A stretch of DNA of 64,000 nt. It comes from Oscillibacter sp. (GTDB taxonomy: Bacteria > Bacillota > Clostridia > Oscillospirales > Oscillospiraceae). Shown here piece by piece: positions 45,462 through 54,189 of this stretch. The stretch lies in assembly GCA_017526785.1 (NCBI GenBank), contig JAFXQV010000036.1, forward strand, positions 30,155 to 94,154. The letters run 5' to 3'. A program made the position numbers and the translations under genes. The notes under the pieces are model-generated. The model saw only the letters and a list, made by a program, of their open reading frames with translations. It was not told where the DNA came from and made no database searches. The first letter of the stretch is position 1. Each line of letters opens with the position of its first letter.

Positions 45462-45552
45462 GGCTGTCGACCTGACATGTGAGATACGACGAAATCACAT
45501 TTCCGTGGTGCTTTAATTTCTTGCGGACAACTGAAACCGGAAAATTTTTCTT

Positions 45553-45581
45553 ATTATAGCAGAGAAGACCAGCTTTTTCAA
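45553..45581 (-). promoter_or_regulatory. Strong promoter for the surface-protease cluster
   Basis: On the minus strand TTGAAA (45581-45576), a 17-bp spacer and a perfect TATAAT (45558-45553) give one of the best promoters in the window. It points at the dockerin-like gene and, with no clear strong terminator between the following genes, could drive the whole 45-26.7 kb cluster. Confidence 0.8.
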
Positions 45582-45602
45582 GCCTAAAATGAAAAAAATT
45601 AT

Positions 45603-45791
45603 ACCTGAGCGGTTGGGCATTTTTCATGAAAACAACCTGTTTTTAGCCTGAAATGTTCTGAAAATTTGGGCGTTTTCAATGCCGCGCAACAGAAACAAAG
45701 CAAAAATCTGTCATGGAGCGGCTCTAAGGAGCCACTGTCGGTCTGTCGAAGGCAGATTTTTGCTCCCGGTGGGTGTTTCAACCGCTCAGGT
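45603..45791. repeat. 189-bp nested inverted-repeat element
   Basis: A perfect 13-bp terminal inverted repeat, ACCTGAGCGGTTG (45603-45615) and CAACCGCTCAGGT (45779-45791), encloses a second perfect 12-bp pair, AGCAAAAATCTG (45699-45710) and CAGATTTTTGCT (45753-45764). Inside that is a small GGCTC-TAAG-GAGCC hairpin. It contains no convincing gene. It may be a MITE-like or other dispersed palindromic element, or a structured RNA. Confidence 0.7.
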
Positions 45792-45844
45792 GGAAAAAAT
45801 TTGGCCTGTGCGCTTGACACGGCCTCTGGCAGAAAATGGAAAGC

Positions 45845-45872
45845 GGGGAAACGCGTTTCGGCGCGTTTCCCC
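45845..45872 (-). terminator. Terminator after the polysaccharide deacetylase gene
   Basis: A perfect 11-bp stem GGGGAAACGCG (45845-45855) with CGCGTTTCCCC (45862-45872) lies just past the stop and is followed on the minus strand by a moderately T-rich tract. Confidence 0.7.
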
Positions 45873-45880
45873 GTTCAGCG

Positions 45881-46705
45881 TCACGGTGTGGCGGGCAAGT
45901 CGTCCAGCGAAGCGAACGTGAAGCCCATATCTTCCCAGCGCGTGAGCAGGTCGTCTAAAATTTCGGCGTTTGTGCGGGAGGTGGAGTGCAGTAACACAAT
46001 CGCGCCGTTATGAATGCGCGGCAGAAGTTTCGCGTAAGCCGCTTCCGGCGTTGGCTGGTTGTCCTGATACCAGTCGACATAGGCCAGACTCCAGAAAATC
46101 GTACGGTATCCCAGCGCCTGCGCCTGTTTCAGATTCTCGACGCTATATTTCCCCTGCGGCGGGCGGTAGTAATGGGACAGCTCCCGCCCGGTCGTATCGC
46201 GGTAGAGCGCCGCCAGACTTTCCAACTCCTGTTCAAAGTCTTCCCGCGCGGCGATTTTGGACATGTCCGGGTGGTGATAGGTGTGATTGCCGATAATGTG
46301 TCCCTCGTCGCCCATGCGCCGCACGATGTCGGGGGCGGTCTCGACCATGTTGCCCACGACGAAGAACGCCGCCGGGGCGTGATGTTTTTTGAGAGCGTCC
46401 AAAATCGGTTCCGTGTAACCGTTCTCGTAGCCACAATCGAACGTCAGGTAGAGGACGGGCTTCCCAGTGTCGCCCAGAAAGTGGGCGTCGTAACGCGACA
46501 ACTCCTCTTGTGAGGCGTTGCCGACGGGCGATTCCCCTTCTTTGGGAAAGGACAGCCCCCAGTTGGCGGCGGACGCCGGAACAGCGGCGCTTCCCGACGC
46601 GGCGGAGAATTTCTGTCGGCCGTTGCGGTAGAGGACGGCGAACAGTAACACGACGGTCAGCGGAAGAAGCAGGTAGAAGAACAGTGGGCGGCGCGAACGG
46701 GGCAT
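45881..46705 (-). CDS. pdaA: Polysaccharide deacetylase, PdaA-like
   Basis: The ATG at 46705 follows AAGGAGG. The 274-residue protein has an N-terminal membrane anchor (about 7-27) and a NodB deacetylase domain: TFDCGYENGYTEPIL (motif 1), GHIIGNHTYHHPDMSK (motif 2), YYRPPQGKYS (motif 3), and a late VLLHSTSRTNAEILDD. The YENGYT version of motif 1 and the SLAYVDWYQDNQPT segment closely match Bacillus PdaA, which removes the acetyl group from N-acetylmuramic acid to make the muramic lactam of spore cortex. That would suggest a spore-forming lineage, though a vegetative wall role is possible. Confidence 0.87.
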   Translation of the reverse strand: MPRSRRPLFFYLLLPLTVVLLFAVLYRNGRQKFSAASGSAAVPASAANWGLSFPKEGESPVGNASQEELSRYDAHFLGDTGKPVLYLTFDCGYENGYTEPILDALKKHHAPAAFFVVGNMVETAPDIVRRMGDEGHIIGNHTYHHPDMSKIAAREDFEQELESLAALYRDTTGRELSHYYRPPQGKYSVENLKQAQALGYRTIFWSLAYVDWYQDNQPTPEAAYAKLLPRIHNGAIVLLHSTSRTNAEILDDLLTRWEDMGFTFASLDDLPATP

Positions 46706-46849
46706 AACGCTCAAACCTCCTTGCAAGTCAGGTAAAGAACATCATGCCCCGAAACGGATAAATGATACGAACGTCCGCGCGCATGGAAATACTTTCCGAA
46801 AGGTCTTGCAAGTGTGCGGACGGTAGCGCCGCAGTCAAGCGGCACCGGA

Positions 46850-48545
<1,696 letters not shown>

Positions 48546-48986
48546 GTGAACATTGCCTATTTTCTTCTTCCCAAGGTAAGCGTGGCCTATCTCTATGAGG
48601 ACTTCACCTTTCGTCAGGGACTGGAGAAAATGCGCCGGAAAGGTTACAGCGCCATTCCGGTTATCACGCGGGGCGGCCAGTACGTCGGCACCGTCAGTGA
48701 AGGGGACTTTCTCTGGCACCTGCTCGACGAACGCATGGCTCTGCGTTCCGGCTTCCGGGCGAATCTGGAAGAAATGCGGATACGGGACATTCTCCGGGCG
48801 GACAGCTACCGCCCCGTCCGCATTACCATGAGCGTGGAGGAACTGGTGCATTCCGTCATGAATCAGAACTTTGTCCCCGTCGTCGACGACACCGACCACT
48901 TTATTGGCATCGTCACCCGCAAGGACATTCTGCGCTACCTCGCTTACGGGAAAGAGCAAGACCAGCAATTAAAAAAGATTGTCTGA
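48546..48986 (+). CDS. CBS-domain pair protein
   Basis: A GTG at 48546 with GGGGG upstream is preferred over earlier in-frame ATG codons that lack a ribosome site. The 146-residue protein is almost entirely two CBS domains: VAYLYEDFTFRQGLEKMRRKGYSAIPVITRGGQYVGTVSEGDFLW, then RITMSVEELVHSVMNQNFVPVVDDTDHFIGIVTRKDILRYL. Such stand-alone CBS pairs bind adenosyl nucleotides and sense energy state or regulate a partner. No partner gene is adjacent. It ends at a hairpin terminator that is part of the duplicated 108-bp segment. Confidence 0.88.
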   Translation: MNIAYFLLPKVSVAYLYEDFTFRQGLEKMRRKGYSAIPVITRGGQYVGTVSEGDFLWHLLDERMALRSGFRANLEEMRIRDILRADSYRPVRITMSVEELVHSVMNQNFVPVVDDTDHFIGIVTRKDILRYLAYGKEQDQQLKKIV

Positions 48987-48995
48987 AACTCCGTA

Positions 48996-49026
48996 GCCGT
49001 CCCTTTACAGGGGCGGCTTGTTTTTG
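48996..49026 (+). terminator. Terminator of the CBS gene
   Basis: GCCGTCCCTTTACAGGGGCGGC forms a stem followed by TTGTTTTTGT. It is the first part of the left 108-bp direct repeat. Confidence 0.8.
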
Positions 49027-49103
49027 TGTCATCGGGAAACATGGTCAATCCGTGATTGCCGAACTTCTATGCTTTCCCGCCAGTTCGGGCGGCGAGTTCC
49101 CGC
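48996..49103. repeat. Left copy of a 108-bp direct repeat
   Basis: This stretch matches 50135-50242 without gaps, with five differences seen by eye. It contains a terminator and a 51-bp copy of the last codons of the GatD-like gene, which here is an orphan fragment. The two copies bracket the XRE regulator and zinc-ribbon genes. Confidence 0.9.
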
Positions 49104-49146
49104 AGTTGGTGAATTGCGCTTGATATTATAGCACACAGCGGACGAT

Positions 49147-49464
49147 TTACAAGCCCGTTTCGGTCTTTTCCCCGCTCAGTGACAGCAATTCCGTCAAAAC
49201 CTTGTCGAGCAGAGGCAGATATTTGCCGTCAAGTCTGTGGATTTTGTCCAATAACAGCGCGTCCGCGTCGCGTTCCGTCCCAAAGAGGATATAATCCGCC
49301 GAAAGCCCCAGTACGCCGCAGACTTTCACCAGCATTTTGACCGAAATGCCAGTCCTGCCGCGTTCCAGTTCCGCCAGATACGAGACGCTGACATCCAGTT
49401 TTTCCGCGAACTTCTCCCGCGTATAGCCCATGTTTTCCCGCGCTGTCCTGATTCGTCTGTACAA
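49147..49464 (-). CDS. XRE-family helix-turn-helix regulator
   Basis: A TTG at 49464 with GAGGTGA 6 bases upstream is the likely start; the ATG at 49500 lacks a good site. The 105-residue protein has a Cro/CI-type HTH at about 5-60 (RTARENMGYTREKFAEKLDVSVSYLAELERGRTGIS) and a short helical tail. It probably represses its own promoter and the divergent zinc-ribbon gene through the ACAATACTAT dyad that overlaps its start region. It sits inside the 1-kb segment flanked by 108-bp direct repeats, together with its divergent neighbour. Confidence 0.87.
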   Translation of the reverse strand: MYRRIRTARENMGYTREKFAEKLDVSVSYLAELERGRTGISVKMLVKVCGVLGLSADYILFGTERDADALLLDKIHRLDGKYLPLLDKVLTELLSLSGEKTETGL

Positions 49465-49493
49465 TACTATCACCTCATTTGAAATAGTATTGT
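49461..49493. promoter_or_regulatory. Dyad operator candidate for the XRE regulator
   Basis: Perfect inverted repeat ACAATACTAT (49461-49470) and ATAGTATTGT (49484-49493) with a 13-bp gap, at the 5' end of the regulator gene. A related AATATTGTAT occurs at 49521-49530. Confidence 0.65.
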
Positions 49494-49540
49494 TCATCAT
49501 TCCGCGAAAAAACATAAAGTAATATTGTATGAAAAACATA

Positions 49541-49569
49541 TTGACTTACTTGATGTTCCGTGCTATAAT
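49541..49569 (+). promoter_or_regulatory. Promoter for the zinc-ribbon gene
   Basis: TTGACT (49541-49546), a 17-bp spacer and a perfect TATAAT (49564-49569) lie 59 bp before the start and are divergent from the XRE gene. Confidence 0.78.
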
Positions 49570-49628
49570 CCCAGCATGCAAGGGGACAGCGGCGGAACGG
49601 CGGAATTTTCAGGGAGGTGGTTTGAACT

Positions 49629-50129
49629 ATGTATTGTCCCAAATGCGGAAAGCAGGTACCCGATGGCGCGGCGTTTTGCAGTTCATGCGGCGCGAGTTTG
49701 AACGGCGGCAGTGCTAACAAAGCAAAAGTTCATAATGGTTGGATTATCTGTCTTGTGGCGTCTGTGCTTTCACTGTTATGGGCATATCATCTGTATAGCA
49801 GAGAGTCCAGTTTCTTTGACTTCTACGATTATCAACCCCCGTATTCGTCATATGAAATTGAGGTGCTTTTCTTCTGCGGTCTCGGTTTAGTTGGACTGAT
49901 TGCAGGTATTTTTGGATTGTATCATGAAAACAAGTCCATTTCTAATCCGTATCGACCCAAAGAAAACGAATCAAGCCCCAAACCGGGCGTGAAACTTACA
50001 GCGCAAAAACTGGCGATTGAAGGTCAGGCGGAATTTGCAAAATGTTCGCGTTGCGGCATGGTGCAAAACGCTGAAAGAACCTCGTGCCAAGTATGCGGAG
50101 CGAAATTTATCAACCGCAAGCCGCGTTAA
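49629..50129 (+). CDS. Membrane protein with N- and C-terminal zinc ribbons
   Basis: The 166-residue protein starts with a zinc ribbon (MYCPKCGKQVPDGAAFCSSCG), has two membrane helices (about 37-55 and 77-98) separated by a Tyr-rich loop (FFDFYDYQPPYSSYE), and ends with a second Cys4 site (CSRCGMVQ and CQVCGAKF). A GGGAGGTGG site precedes the ATG. Zinc-ribbon membrane proteins of this style are common in Firmicutes and have no firm function. It is divergent from the XRE gene and probably controlled by it. It lies within the repeat-flanked segment and has AT-richer codon use than its neighbours. Confidence 0.82.
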   Translation: MYCPKCGKQVPDGAAFCSSCGASLNGGSANKAKVHNGWIICLVASVLSLLWAYHLYSRESSFFDFYDYQPPYSSYEIEVLFFCGLGLVGLIAGIFGLYHENKSISNPYRPKENESSPKPGVKLTAQKLAIEGQAEFAKCSRCGMVQNAERTSCQVCGAKFINRKPR

Positions 50130-50134
50130 AAAGA

Positions 50135-50242
50135 GCCGTCCCTGTAAAGGGGCGGCTTGTTTTTGCGTTATCGGGAAACATGGTCAATCAGTGATTGCCG
50201 AACTTCTATGCTTTCCCGCCAGTTCGGGCGGCGAGTTCCCGC
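50135..50242. repeat. Right copy of the 108-bp direct repeat, including a terminator and gene 3' end
   Basis: Matches 48996-49103. It begins with the terminator GCCGTCCCTGTAAAGGGGCGGC plus TTGTTTTTG for the zinc-ribbon gene and runs into the true 3' end of the GatD-like gene (stop at 50206). Confidence 0.9.
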
Positions 50243-50943
50243 GCCGTCACATCGTATCCCCGCCGCGCCCATGCGTCGACCGGATACGCGTCCGGGGGCG
50301 TCAGTCCCTTGCGCGACAGAAGCGCGGCGGCGACATGTTCCAGCAGTTTCGGATTCTTGACCAGTAGCGGCCCCGTCAGTTCCGACGCGTACACGTTGTG
50401 TTTGTGCCAGCCCTCCGCGCCGTGTTCGGCCTCGTTGCCGAAGCCCATGTCCAGCGCCGACAACAGCGGACTGTCCGCGCCCGACACAATGCCGCATTTG
50501 TTCATAAACCCGACGACCGCTTCCGGGAAAAGTTCCGTGTGTGCGTACACGTCGCCGACAACGCGCTTTGCGTGCTGCGCGGTCTGGAACGGCGCGAGGG
50601 CGATTCCCGGAATTGTGTTGCCGTCGGCGTCCGTGACGCTCTCTCCGAGCAGTTCCATAGCCGTCCCGGCGAACAGCATGGTAAGGCCGTCCGACGCGGC
50701 GGCTTTGATTTCGTCGGCGTGCCGCCGGAAGTCGGAGAGTGCGAACTTCTGACGGCGTTCAGTTCCCGCGCCCATGTAGACGAAATCCGCGTCCGCGAAG
50801 CGTACGCCGTCGCCGGGGACAACGTTCCGTATTTCTACGGCGTGTCCCAGACGTTGAAGCAGTCCGGAAAGTACCGTGACATTCGCGTAACTGCCGTACA
50901 GGTTCATTAAATCGGGGTAAAAGTGCAAAATCGTCAGATTCAT
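50206..50943 (-). CDS. GatD-like glutamine amidotransferase homologue lacking the catalytic residues
   Basis: The 245-residue protein begins 2 bp after the MurT-like gene, the standard MurT-GatD layout, and keeps the family start (LTILHFYPDLMNLYGSYANV) and the C-terminal GPLLVKNPKLLEH. In GatD the nucleophile Cys lies in a CGGYQ elbow and the His in YLHGPLL. Here these read LFAGTAMELLG and YASELTGPLL, so both are missing. GatD normally supplies ammonia from glutamine for amidation of lipid II glutamate. This copy should not hydrolyse glutamine by the usual route. It may be structural, or use free ammonia with MurT. The gene end is duplicated at 49053-49103. Confidence 0.8.
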   Translation of the reverse strand: MNLTILHFYPDLMNLYGSYANVTVLSGLLQRLGHAVEIRNVVPGDGVRFADADFVYMGAGTERRQKFALSDFRRHADEIKAAASDGLTMLFAGTAMELLGESVTDADGNTIPGIALAPFQTAQHAKRVVGDVYAHTELFPEAVVGFMNKCGIVSGADSPLLSALDMGFGNEAEHGAEGWHKHNVYASELTGPLLVKNPKLLEHVAAALLSRKGLTPPDAYPVDAWARRGYDVTARELAARTGGKA

Positions 50944-50945
50944 GG

Positions 50946-52274
50946 TTAGGCCTCCCGTTCGGTCAGCGTCAGGAACTTGTCACGGTCGGAGAAACAGGTC
51001 AGCACGTAAATTTCATCGTCGCCGGACGCCTTCAACTCTTCGACGGCCGCCGGGATTTCCTCCACGACTTCCCACTTGTCCGCCGGGAGCGAACTATAGG
51101 TGAAGCGTTCGGCAAGGTCGTTGCAGTAGCGCCCCGACAAGATAACCCGCTTTACGTTCGGGCTGTCCAGACGGTCAAAGTCGATATCCCAGAGCCAGCT
51201 TGTTTCGCTGGTGAAGTATTTCCGGCTCACGGCGTCGACAATCACGACGACAACGCATGCCGTGCCGCAGTCTTGGACATAGCGCAGGTTTGTGTCGTAG
51301 GCAATCGAATTTTCGTGCTTGCTCGTCAGCAGGGTTCCGTGATGTCCGCCGAGGCGGAATGTCTGCATTCTGCCGTTTTTCAGGACATAGTTCCCAATGA
51401 CGCCCGCGGCGGTGTCGGCCGACACCCCGCAGCGCCGGCAAACCGCGTACGCCGCCAAGATGTTGTAGACATTGTAGATACTCCGAAACGCCAGTTGCAC
51501 GGTCACGGCGTTGTCAATGGTCAGGACGCCCTTTTGCAAGTCCAGCGCGGTCGCGGCGTACTGCGTGTGCGGGCGTTCGCGTCCGCATGCCGTACAGCGC
51601 CACGCGCCGATGTGGTTGTAGTGGGCGTGGGCGTACTCCATGACGCCGCCGCAGACCGGACAGTATGCGCCGTCGTGGTACACGCCCGTCGGCGTCGGCA
51701 CGGAGTACGAACAGCGGTCGAGGCCAAACCACGTCACGTTGTCGCGGCCAATCCCGAAGCACGACGACAGCGGGTCGTCGGCGTTCAAAACAAGTTCGGT
51801 CTCCGGGGACAGCGCCGGGCGGAGCGCGTCATAGACGCTTTCGGGGTGTCCGTTGCGGGTCAACTGGTCGCGGTAGAGGTTCGTTATCACGAAATGCGTC
51901 GGGCGGAAGAATCGGAACGTACGCGCGGCGTAGCGCTCGTCGCTCTCCATCAGCAGAACGTCGGCGCGGACTTTCCCGGACAGTGTGGCGTTGGTCAGAA
52001 TCGTGGTGGCGACGCCCTCTATCTGGTTGGAACCCTCTTTATTATAGATGACTGTCTGCCCGTCGGCGCGGAGAATGGCGGCTATCATCTCGACCGTGGA
52101 CGTTTTGCCGTTGGAGCCGCTGACGGCAATCACGGTCGACGGGAGTTTGACCTGTCCGAGGATGTCCGGACAGAGTTTCAAGGCGAGTTTGCCGGGGAGG
52201 GAGCTTCCTTTTCCGACGAGTTTTCCGACGAAGTAGCCCAGTTTACAGGCAAGGATAGCCAGCATTTTTCTCAT
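50946..52274 (-). CDS. murT: MurT-like Mur ligase (lipid II isoglutaminyl synthase subunit)
   Basis: The ATG at 52274 has AAAGGAG 9 bases upstream. The 442-residue protein has the Mur ligase ATP loop VSGSNGKTSTVEMIA near residue 50, central-domain NADDPLSS, and the MurT-specific Cys4 zinc ribbon CPVCGG and CTACG near residue 205-230, followed by the MurT C-terminal domain. MurT with GatD amidates the D-glutamate of peptidoglycan precursors. The segment that in MurT usually reads NPxGFN is replaced here by ENSIAYDTNL, so this is a divergent member. It lies 18 bp after mnmG. Confidence 0.83.
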   Translation of the reverse strand: MRKMLAILACKLGYFVGKLVGKGSSLPGKLALKLCPDILGQVKLPSTVIAVSGSNGKTSTVEMIAAILRADGQTVIYNKEGSNQIEGVATTILTNATLSGKVRADVLLMESDERYAARTFRFFRPTHFVITNLYRDQLTRNGHPESVYDALRPALSPETELVLNADDPLSSCFGIGRDNVTWFGLDRCSYSVPTPTGVYHDGAYCPVCGGVMEYAHAHYNHIGAWRCTACGRERPHTQYAATALDLQKGVLTIDNAVTVQLAFRSIYNVYNILAAYAVCRRCGVSADTAAGVIGNYVLKNGRMQTFRLGGHHGTLLTSKHENSIAYDTNLRYVQDCGTACVVVVIVDAVSRKYFTSETSWLWDIDFDRLDSPNVKRVILSGRYCNDLAERFTYSSLPADKWEVVEEIPAAVEELKASGDDEIYVLTCFSDRDKFLTLTEREA

Positions 52275-52292
52275 GGACAATTTCTCCTTTGT

Positions 52293-54167
52293 TTACGAAC
52301 GTCCGGCGCGTTCCAGAAAAATGGCGAGCGCGGCGATATCCGCCGGGGAGACGCCCGATATACGCGCCGCCTGTCCCAGACTGTACGGGCGCACCGCCGA
52401 AAGTTTTTCCCGCGCCTCCAGCCGTAAGCCCTGAATCGACAGGTAGTCGATATTCTGCGGAAGCACGCGATTTTCCATACGCTGAAATTCGGCAACCTGT
52501 TTCTGTTGCCGCCGGATGTAGCCCTCGTATTTGACGGAAATTTCGACCTGTTCGCGGATGTCCGCCGAAAGTTCGGGGCGGTTCGGGTCGAACGGCGACA
52601 AATCGTCGTAGGAAATCCGGGGGCGCTTCAGCAGTGACAGCAACGACGTACCGTCTGGGACAGTTCCGGCGTCGCGGGCGGCCAAGAGTTCCGACAGCGC
52701 CGGGGACATTGAAAGCCCCGTGTGCGCAAGGCGCGTGATTTCGCTTTGCACGGCCTCATATTTCCGTTCCACGGCCTGCAAGCGTTCCCGCGACACAAGC
52801 CCGATTTCGTACCCGCGCCGCGTCAGACGCTGGTCGGCGTTGTCCTGCCGCAAAAGAAGCCGGTACTCACTCCGGGAAGTCATCATACGGTAGGGTTCCT
52901 CTGTGCCTTTGGTCACAAGGTCGTCAATGAGTGCGCCGATATAGCACTCCGCCCGCGAGAGCAGAAACGGCGATTCCCCGCGCAGTTTCCGGGCGGCGTT
53001 GACGCCCGCCACGAATCCCTGTACGGCGGCTTCCTCGTAGCCGGACGAGCCGTTAAACTGTCCAGCTCCGTACAGTCCCGGCACGGACTTTACCTCCATT
53101 GTGGCGTGAAGCGCCAGCGGGTCTATACAGTCGTACTCGATAGCGTACGCCGGGCGGGTCATTTCGGCGCGCCGCAGTCCGGGGACGCTGTGCAGCATGG
53201 CAATTTGTACCTCTTCGGGCATGGACGACGAAAAGCCCTGTATATAGAGTTCCTCCGTGTTCAGCCCCATTGGCTCCACAAACAACTGGTGCCGGAGTTT
53301 GTCGGGGAAGCGTACAATTTTCGTCTCGAACGAGGGGCAGTAGCGCGGCCCCACGCCCTGTATGACGCCGGAGTACATCGGGGCGCGGTGCAAATTCGCC
53401 TCCACGATACGGCGTGTCTCTTCGGTCGTCCAAGTCAGCCAGCAGACGGCGCGGTTTACGGGCGGCGTCGCGGTCGCGTACGAGAACGGTACCGGGAGTG
53501 TGTCGCCCTCCTGCAACTCCATTTCGTCAAAGTCGACGCTCCGGCGGTTGACGCGCGGCGGGGTTCCGGTCTTGAAGCGCCGCAACGGCAGACCCAGCTT
53601 CAACAGCGACGCCGTAAGGCGCGTGGCGGGGGGCATGCCGTCGGGGCCGGACTCCTCCACCCACTCCCCCACGATAGTCCGCCCGGAAAGATAGGTGCCT
53701 GTCGCCAATATGACCGCTTCGGCGCGGAACGCCGCCCCCGTGGCGAGAACGACTTGGAACGCGTCGCCGTCCTTGCGGATTTCCGTTACCTCTCCCTGCC
53801 GGACGGTCAAGCCGTCCTGTAGCTCTAAGGTGTGCTTCATGCGCTCCTGATAGGCGCGGCGGTCGGCCTGCGCGCGCAAACTCCACACCGCCGGCCCCTT
53901 GCCCTTGTTGAGCAGGCGGTACTGGATACAGCACGCGTCGGCGGCCTTAGCCATTTCGCCGCCGAGGGCGTCCAGTTCCCGAACTAAATGCCCCTTGCCA
54001 GTGCCGCCAATGGCGGGGTTGCACGGCATATTCCCCACGGCGTCGAGGTTCAGCGTAAAAACGGCCGTACGCAGTCCCAGACGCGCCGACGCTAACGCGG
54101 CCTCAATTCCGGCGTGTCCCGCGCCGACGACCGCGACTTTGTAATTTCCGGCGTGAAATTCTGTCAT
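52293..54167 (-). CDS. mnmG: tRNA uridine-5-carboxymethylaminomethyl modification enzyme
   Basis: The 624-residue protein is a complete MnmG (GidA): FAD-binding VVGAGHAGIEAALASARLG at the start, the conserved NPAIGGTGKGHLVRELDALGG near residue 49, the GTYLSGR segment, and a helical C-terminal domain ending in PYSLGQAARISGVSPADIAALAIFL. With MnmE it places carboxymethylaminomethyl groups on wobble U34 of certain tRNAs using FAD and methylenetetrahydrofolate. mnmE is not in the window. It is 22 bp after the metallophosphoesterase and 18 bp before murT, so the four genes form one operon. Confidence 0.96.
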   Translation of the reverse strand: MTEFHAGNYKVAVVGAGHAGIEAALASARLGLRTAVFTLNLDAVGNMPCNPAIGGTGKGHLVRELDALGGEMAKAADACCIQYRLLNKGKGPAVWSLRAQADRRAYQERMKHTLELQDGLTVRQGEVTEIRKDGDAFQVVLATGAAFRAEAVILATGTYLSGRTIVGEWVEESGPDGMPPATRLTASLLKLGLPLRRFKTGTPPRVNRRSVDFDEMELQEGDTLPVPFSYATATPPVNRAVCWLTWTTEETRRIVEANLHRAPMYSGVIQGVGPRYCPSFETKIVRFPDKLRHQLFVEPMGLNTEELYIQGFSSSMPEEVQIAMLHSVPGLRRAEMTRPAYAIEYDCIDPLALHATMEVKSVPGLYGAGQFNGSSGYEEAAVQGFVAGVNAARKLRGESPFLLSRAECYIGALIDDLVTKGTEEPYRMMTSRSEYRLLLRQDNADQRLTRRGYEIGLVSRERLQAVERKYEAVQSEITRLAHTGLSMSPALSELLAARDAGTVPDGTSLLSLLKRPRISYDDLSPFDPNRPELSADIREQVEISVKYEGYIRRQQKQVAEFQRMENRVLPQNIDYLSIQGLRLEAREKLSAVRPYSLGQAARISGVSPADIAALAIFLERAGRS

Positions 54168-54189
54168 ACTCTCAAATCCTCTGTGTGCC

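Noticed and set aside
45599-45820. 73-residue minus-strand frame (MSSAQAKFFPPERLKH...)
   Set aside because: It spans the nested inverted-repeat element almost exactly, has no ribosome site, and is rich in Cys and Phe from the repeat arms. It is a by-product of the repeat.
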